Part shown: one piece after another, positions 60,674 through 64,000 of the stretch
Numbering within the stretch: the first letter of the stretch is position 1
Layout of the letters: every line of letters starts with the position of its first letter
Assembly (NCBI RefSeq): GCF_018069755.1
Contig: NZ_JAGQDE010000015.1
Location: forward strand, 1 to 64,000
DNA from: Ideonella aquatica
GTDB lineage: Bacteria; Pseudomonadota; Gammaproteobacteria; Burkholderiales; Burkholderiaceae_C
DNA: 64,000 nucleotides
Reading direction: 5' to 3'
Notes under the pieces: generated by a model
What the model was told of the DNA's origin: nothing
Database searches by the model: none
What the model saw: the letters and a program-made list of their open reading frames with translations, nothing else
Translations under genes and position numbers: made by a program

Positions 60674-61117
60674 ATGTTCACCGAGGCCCTGATCGCCTAT
60701 GTCCACCTGGCCGCGGTGCTGGCCATGGTGGTGTTCTCCACCAGCCAGGCCGCACTGCTGCGCCCTGAATGGCTCAATGCCGCGGTGCTGCAGCGCCTGC
60801 GGGTGGTGGATCGCATCTACCTGGGCTGCCTGGCCGCCCTGCTGCTGAGCGGGCTGCTGCGCATGACGCTGGGCATCAAGGGCCTGGCCTGGTACGGCGC
60901 GCAACCGCTGCTGTGGGCCAAGCTGCTGGGCCTGGCCTTGCTGGCCTGGGCCGCCGTGGCCCCGCACCGCGCCTACACCCGTTGGGCCACCACCACCACC
61001 CTGCCCAGCGCCGACGAGGTGACCCGCGTGCGCCGCCAGGTGATGCGCGCCTCGCACGCGATGCTGCTGATCCCCCTGCTCGCCGTGCTGCTGGCCCGCG
61101 GCCTGCTCACCACCTGA
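60674..61117 (+). CDS. DUF2214 family membrane protein
   Basis: 147 residues with four hydrophobic segments (EALIAYVHLAAVLAMVVFST, IYLGCLAALLLSGLLRM, LLWAKLLGLALLAWAAVA and HAMLLIPLLAVLLARGLL). The layout and the HLAAV...R.D..Y features match DUF2214. Function unknown. It is a stand-alone gene between two hairpins. Confidence 0.8.
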   Translation: MFTEALIAYVHLAAVLAMVVFSTSQAALLRPEWLNAAVLQRLRVVDRIYLGCLAALLLSGLLRMTLGIKGLAWYGAQPLLWAKLLGLALLAWAAVAPHRAYTRWATTTTLPSADEVTRVRRQVMRASHAMLLIPLLAVLLARGLLTT

Positions 61118-61145
61118 CCCCCGACATCACCCAACAGAAACGACA

Positions 61146-61168
61146 AAGCCCGGCCAGAGACCGGGCTT
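61146..61168. terminator. Bidirectional terminator hairpin
   Basis: AAGCCCGG-CCAGAGA-CCGGGCTT, an 8-bp perfect stem. It serves the DUF2214 gene and, with the T-rich complement of AACAGAAACGACAA, the convergent psiF-like gene. Confidence 0.75.
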
Positions 61169-61204
61169 CGATAGATCCAGGCAGGACCCCAATCCAGGTC
61201 CATG

Positions 61205-61277
61205 CGCGGATCCGGCTTTGCCGGTCCGCTGCATGAGCCCCCTTGGGGGGCAGCGACCGGCAGGGAGCGTGGGGGCC
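61205..61277. repeat. Likely dispersed extragenic repeat of Burkholderiales type
   Basis: The stretch with GAGCCCCCTTGGGGGGCAGC and GGGAGCGTGGGGGCC, ending at the stop of the next gene, looks like a palindromic sequence that I recall downstream of many genes in Comamonadaceae and relatives. CCCCCTTGGGGGG is itself a hairpin. Confidence 0.5.
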
Positions 61278-61598
61278 TTATTTACCCAGGCACTCCTTCA
61301 TGAAGGCCTTGCGCTCATCGCCCTTGAGCGCCTTGGTCTTGGCGTCGGCGTTGCAGGTCTTCATCTTCTCTTGCTGGGCGGCGCGGCCGTCCTTGCGGGC
61401 CTTCAGGCATTCGGCCAGGAAGGCCTTGCGCTCGTCGCCCTTCTTGTCGCCGGCTTGCTGGTGGCACTGGCTCATCTTGTTGCGCTGCGCGGTCTGCGCG
61501 GCCGACGGGCCGGAGGCGGGGGCGGCCGGGGCGGCGGTCTGGGCGGCCGCGGTGAAGGCGCAGGCGGCCAGCGCGATGGCGGTGAACAAATGCTTCAT
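61278..61598 (-). CDS. PsiF-repeat secreted protein
   Basis: 106 residues with a Sec signal (MKHLFTAIALAACAFTAAAQ). Two PsiF repeats follow an Ala/Pro-rich linker: MSQCHQQAGDKKGDERKAF and MKTCNADAKTKALKGDERK, each with paired Cys (x-C...FLAECLKAR and FMKECLGK). In E. coli psiF is phosphate-starvation induced; the function is unknown. No Pho box is evident. Confidence 0.88.
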   Translation of the reverse strand: MKHLFTAIALAACAFTAAAQTAAPAAPASGPSAAQTAQRNKMSQCHQQAGDKKGDERKAFLAECLKARKDGRAAQQEKMKTCNADAKTKALKGDERKAFMKECLGK

Positions 61599-61764
61599 GG
61601 GGTCCTTCCTAGCAGGATGTGCGGGAGCGTGGGTGGTGAACCGGTCCGCAGCCACAGGGGCCGGGGTACCTGGGTTCACAACGCAGGTTGCGCCTGCTTG
61701 GTGGACAACACAAGCCCCCGACAGGGGGATGCGTTGAATGCGCCGCCCGCGTGTCGGTGCCGGG

Positions 61765-63069
61765 CTACAGGATGCGGCGCGGATGCGCCATCGCCTCGTG
61801 CGCGGCGTGCAGCCGGCGCACCAGCACCTTGATGAAGGCGCCATCAAAGCGGTGGCGGGTCTCGGTGCTCAGCTCGGCCAGCGTATCCGGTGTGAACGAG
61901 ATCGTCGTGCAGGGTTCGCTGACGATCACGTCGGCGGCGTGGCGGCGCAGCTCGGGGCTGGGCGCCAGGTAGGCCATCTCGCCCACCGAGGTGCCGGCGC
62001 CCAGGCGTGCCACGCGCTGGCCTTCGCGGAAGACCTCGACCTCGCCCTGGGCGATGATGTAGAACTGCCGGCCCTGCTGGCCGCGCTTGTAGATGCGGTG
62101 GCCGTAGTGGAAGCGCTGCCAGCGCGCGCGCCGCACCACCTCCCACAGCTGCACGTCGCCAAAATCCGCAAAGAACTCCAGCCCGCGCAGCAGGTTGAAG
62201 CGCTCCGAGTCCATCACCTGCTGCAGCCGGCCGCGCGGCACCTGGTGGTTGACGATCAGCGCCGAGAGTTGCTGCGCAAAGATCTGCCAGTTGGCCGGCC
62301 GGTCCTCGCGCGACTTGGCCAGCGCGCCGCAGATCACCTGCGAGAGCTCCTCGCCCACACCGGCGCGGCAGCCGGTCAGCGGCTCGGGCGAGGCATGGCA
62401 GATCAGGTTGAGCAGCGCACCTTGCGATTCAGCCTCGAAGGGCGGCCGGCCCGCCACCAGGTGGTAGAGCACCGCGCCCAGCGAGTAGATGTCGGCGCGA
62501 CAGTCCAGCGTGGCGCCGTCCAGCTGCTCGGGCGACATGTAGGCCAGCGAGCCCACGCGGTGGACCTGGGTGCGGTCACTGGTCAGGTTCAGCGCGCTGC
62601 CGAAGTCGGTGAGCTTGACGTCGGTCAGCTCACCGGCCTCCTCGACGGTCAGGATGTTGGCCGGCTTGACGTCGCGGTGGATCAGGCCCTGGCGCCACAC
62701 ATAGTCCAGCGCCATCGCGCATTTGAAGCCGATTTCCACCACCTGCTCCAGCGGCAGCAGGCGGTCGGGGGCGCAGTGACCGCGCAGCGTGTCGCCGGCC
62801 ACATACTCCATCACCAGGTAGGCACGGCCGTCGGCGTCCTCCACCGCGTCGTACAGCTGCACCACGTTGGGATGGTTCAGACGGCCAACCAGCGCGGCCT
62901 CGGCGGCGAAGAAGTGCGCCGCGAAATGCTGCTCGGCGGCGCTGCGGCCGGCCAGCGCCAGCGTGCGCTTGATGGCCACCTCGCGCTGGTGGAACTCGTC
63001 CCAGGCCAGGAACACCTCGCTGGTGGCGCCCTCGCCCAGCTTCTTGATCACCTTGTACTTGCCGATCAT
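61765..63069 (-). CDS. Ser/Thr protein kinase with C-terminal cyclic-nucleotide-binding domain
   Basis: 434 residues from ATG 63069, where the kinase fold starts at once; GTG 63141 would add 24 residues. [11 protein letters not shown] is the Gly loop, Lys34 (VAIKR) the ATP-contacting Lys, [10 protein letters not shown] the catalytic loop, LTDFGSA the metal site and MSPEQLDG the APE-like motif. From ~330 a CAP/cNMP-type domain follows ([51 protein letters not shown]). Kinase control by a bound cyclic nucleotide or by another effector is likely but not shown. It is divergent from argS. Confidence 0.92.
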   Translation of the reverse strand: MIGKYKVIKKLGEGATSEVFLAWDEFHQREVAIKRTLALAGRSAAEQHFAAHFFAAEAALVGRLNHPNVVQLYDAVEDADGRAYLVMEYVAGDTLRGHCAPDRLLPLEQVVEIGFKCAMALDYVWRQGLIHRDVKPANILTVEEAGELTDVKLTDFGSALNLTSDRTQVHRVGSLAYMSPEQLDGATLDCRADIYSLGAVLYHLVAGRPPFEAESQGALLNLICHASPEPLTGCRAGVGEELSQVICGALAKSREDRPANWQIFAQQLSALIVNHQVPRGRLQQVMDSERFNLLRGLEFFADFGDVQLWEVVRRARWQRFHYGHRIYKRGQQGRQFYIIAQGEVEVFREGQRVARLGAGTSVGEMAYLAPSPELRRHAADVIVSEPCTTISFTPDTLAELSTETRHRFDGAFIKVLVRRLHAAHEAMAHPRRIL

Positions 63070-63260
63070 CCGCAGCGCCCCCTCCCGGGCCTGGGGCACG
63101 GTGGAGTCCAGATGGCGGGAGAGGTCGGAGAGGTCGGACACGGCGGCAGACGGCGGGCGGAACTGCCATGGTGCCCGCAGCGCCGCGCGCAGAAGCGGCG
63201 AACAGCCCCACGCCCACCGGCCAGTTCGGGCGGCCACCCCCAACCGTAGAATCGGGCCCC

Positions 63261-64000
63261 ATGATCCAAGCCAAGGCAGAGCTCCAGGCCGCGCTGGCCG
63301 CCGCCGTCGCGCAGCTGGCCCCCGACGCCGCCCTCACCCCCGTTTTCGAGTCGCCCAAGCAGGCCGCCCACGGCGACCTGGCGATCACCGCCGCGATGCA
63401 GCTGGCCAAGCCGCTGAAGGCCAACCCGCGGGCGCTGGCCGAGCAGCTGATCGCCGCGCTGAAGGCCCAGCCCGCGTTCGAGCGCTGGGTGGCGGCGCTG
63501 GAGATCGCCGGCCCGGGCTTCATCAACCTGCGTCTGAAGGACAGCGCCAAGCAAAGCGTGGTCAGCGAGGTGCTGGCCGCCGGCAGCGCCTTCGGCCGCC
63601 AGCCGGCCAACGGCCGCAAGCTGATGGTCGAGTTCGTCTCGGCCAACCCCACCGGCCCGCTGCACGTGGGCCACGCCCGCCAGGGCGCGCTGGGCGACAG
63701 CCTGTGCCACCTGTTCCAGACCCAGGGCTGGGACGTCACCCGCGAGTTCTACTACAACGACGCCGGCGTGCAGATCGCCACGCTGGCCACCTCCACCCAG
63801 TGCCGCATCCAGGGCCTCAAGCCCGGTGACGCCGGCTGGCCCGAGAGCGCCTACAACGGCGACTACATCGCCGACATCGCCGCCGACTTCCTGGCAAAGA
63901 AGACGGTGACGGCCGACGACCGCGCCTTCACCGCCTCGGGCGACCCGGCGGATCTGGACGGCATCCGCCAGTTCGCCGTGGCCTACCTGCGCCACGAGCA
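63261..64000 (+). CDS. argS: Arginyl-tRNA synthetase, N-terminal part (3' end outside window)
   Basis: About 246 residues are present. An N-terminal additional domain ([28 protein letters not shown]) precedes the class I signature [20 protein letters not shown] with the HVGH ATP-binding motif, and [18 protein letters not shown]. It charges tRNA-Arg. The gene runs off the window. Confidence 0.96.
   Translation, partial: MIQAKAELQAALAAAVAQLAPDAALTPVFESPKQAAHGDLAITAAMQLAKPLKANPRALAEQLIAALKAQPAFERWVAALEIAGPGFINLRLKDSAKQSVVSEVLAAGSAFGRQPANGRKLMVEFVSANPTGPLHVGHARQGALGDSLCHLFQTQGWDVTREFYYNDAGVQIATLATSTQCRIQGLKPGDAGWPESAYNGDYIADIAADFLAKKTVTADDRAFTASGDPADLDGIRQFAVAYLRHE

Overview
The window is a high-GC stretch of a purple photosynthetic bacterium, most likely a betaproteobacterium of the Burkholderiales near Rubrivivax, Roseateles or Ideonella. 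The evidence is an almost complete photosynthesis gene cluster (PGC) with the bchFNBHLM-lhaA-puh superoperon, a tetrahaem PufC, both the oxygen-independent (BchE) and oxygen-dependent (AcsF) ring-E cyclases, and flanking housekeeping genes (trpE, glcB, argS) of betaproteobacterial type. The genus is inferred from gene content, not from a search.

Layout of the PGC. 1-1579: end of bchD, convergent with bchO. 1615-6009: a light-sensing block with haem oxygenase, bacteriophytochrome and a first PpsR-type repressor. 6271-13560: carotenoid genes crtI-crtB-small membrane ORF, crtD-crtC (opposite strand), crtE-crtF. 13606-22461: bchCXYZ followed by pufB-(unexpected ORF)-pufA-pufL-pufM-pufC. 22507-25750: ispH, bchJ, bchE. 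26319-40505 (minus strand): bchF-N-B-H-L-M-lhaA-puhA-puhB-puhC-acsF-puhE, with many 4-base stop/start overlaps. 40864-43199: aerR-ppsR, the cobalamin-binding antirepressor and a second, canonical PpsR. 43498-47646: bchG, a PucC-like transporter, bchP, tspO and a small membrane ORF.

Paired copies of the TGT-N12-ACA PpsR/CrtJ palindrome, 25 bp start to start, precede crtD/crtE and bchC. One perfect copy with a degraded second copy 25-26 bp away precedes crtI, bchE and bchG, and near-matches lie before bchF/aerR. The window therefore holds a repressor regulon, two repressors, and two candidate antagonists: AerR for the canonical PpsR, and the bacteriophytochrome for the divergent one.

Downstream of the PGC come trpE with a candidate Trp-rich leader peptide, a chalcone-isomerase-like secreted protein, a divergent serine hydroxymethyltransferase, a frameshifted ABC-permease remnant and then an AT-richer three-gene island (51955-53801) with a TIR-domain protein and two unknowns, one of them a membrane protein; this looks like an acquired defence island. 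From 54302 onward the chromosome looks ordinary again: two paralogous secreted proteins, malate synthase G with a haloacid-dehalogenase-like gene and a divergent LysR regulator, an ECF-type sigma factor next to a third secreted protein, a DUF2214 membrane protein, a PsiF-repeat protein, a Ser/Thr kinase fused to a cyclic-nucleotide-binding domain, and the start of argS. The three secreted proteins share a promoter-like element, which suggests one sigma-factor regulon.

The most unusual features are the beta-like polypeptide gene between pufB and pufA, the divergent PpsR with its bacteriophytochrome, the TIR island, and the shared promoter of the secreted protein family.
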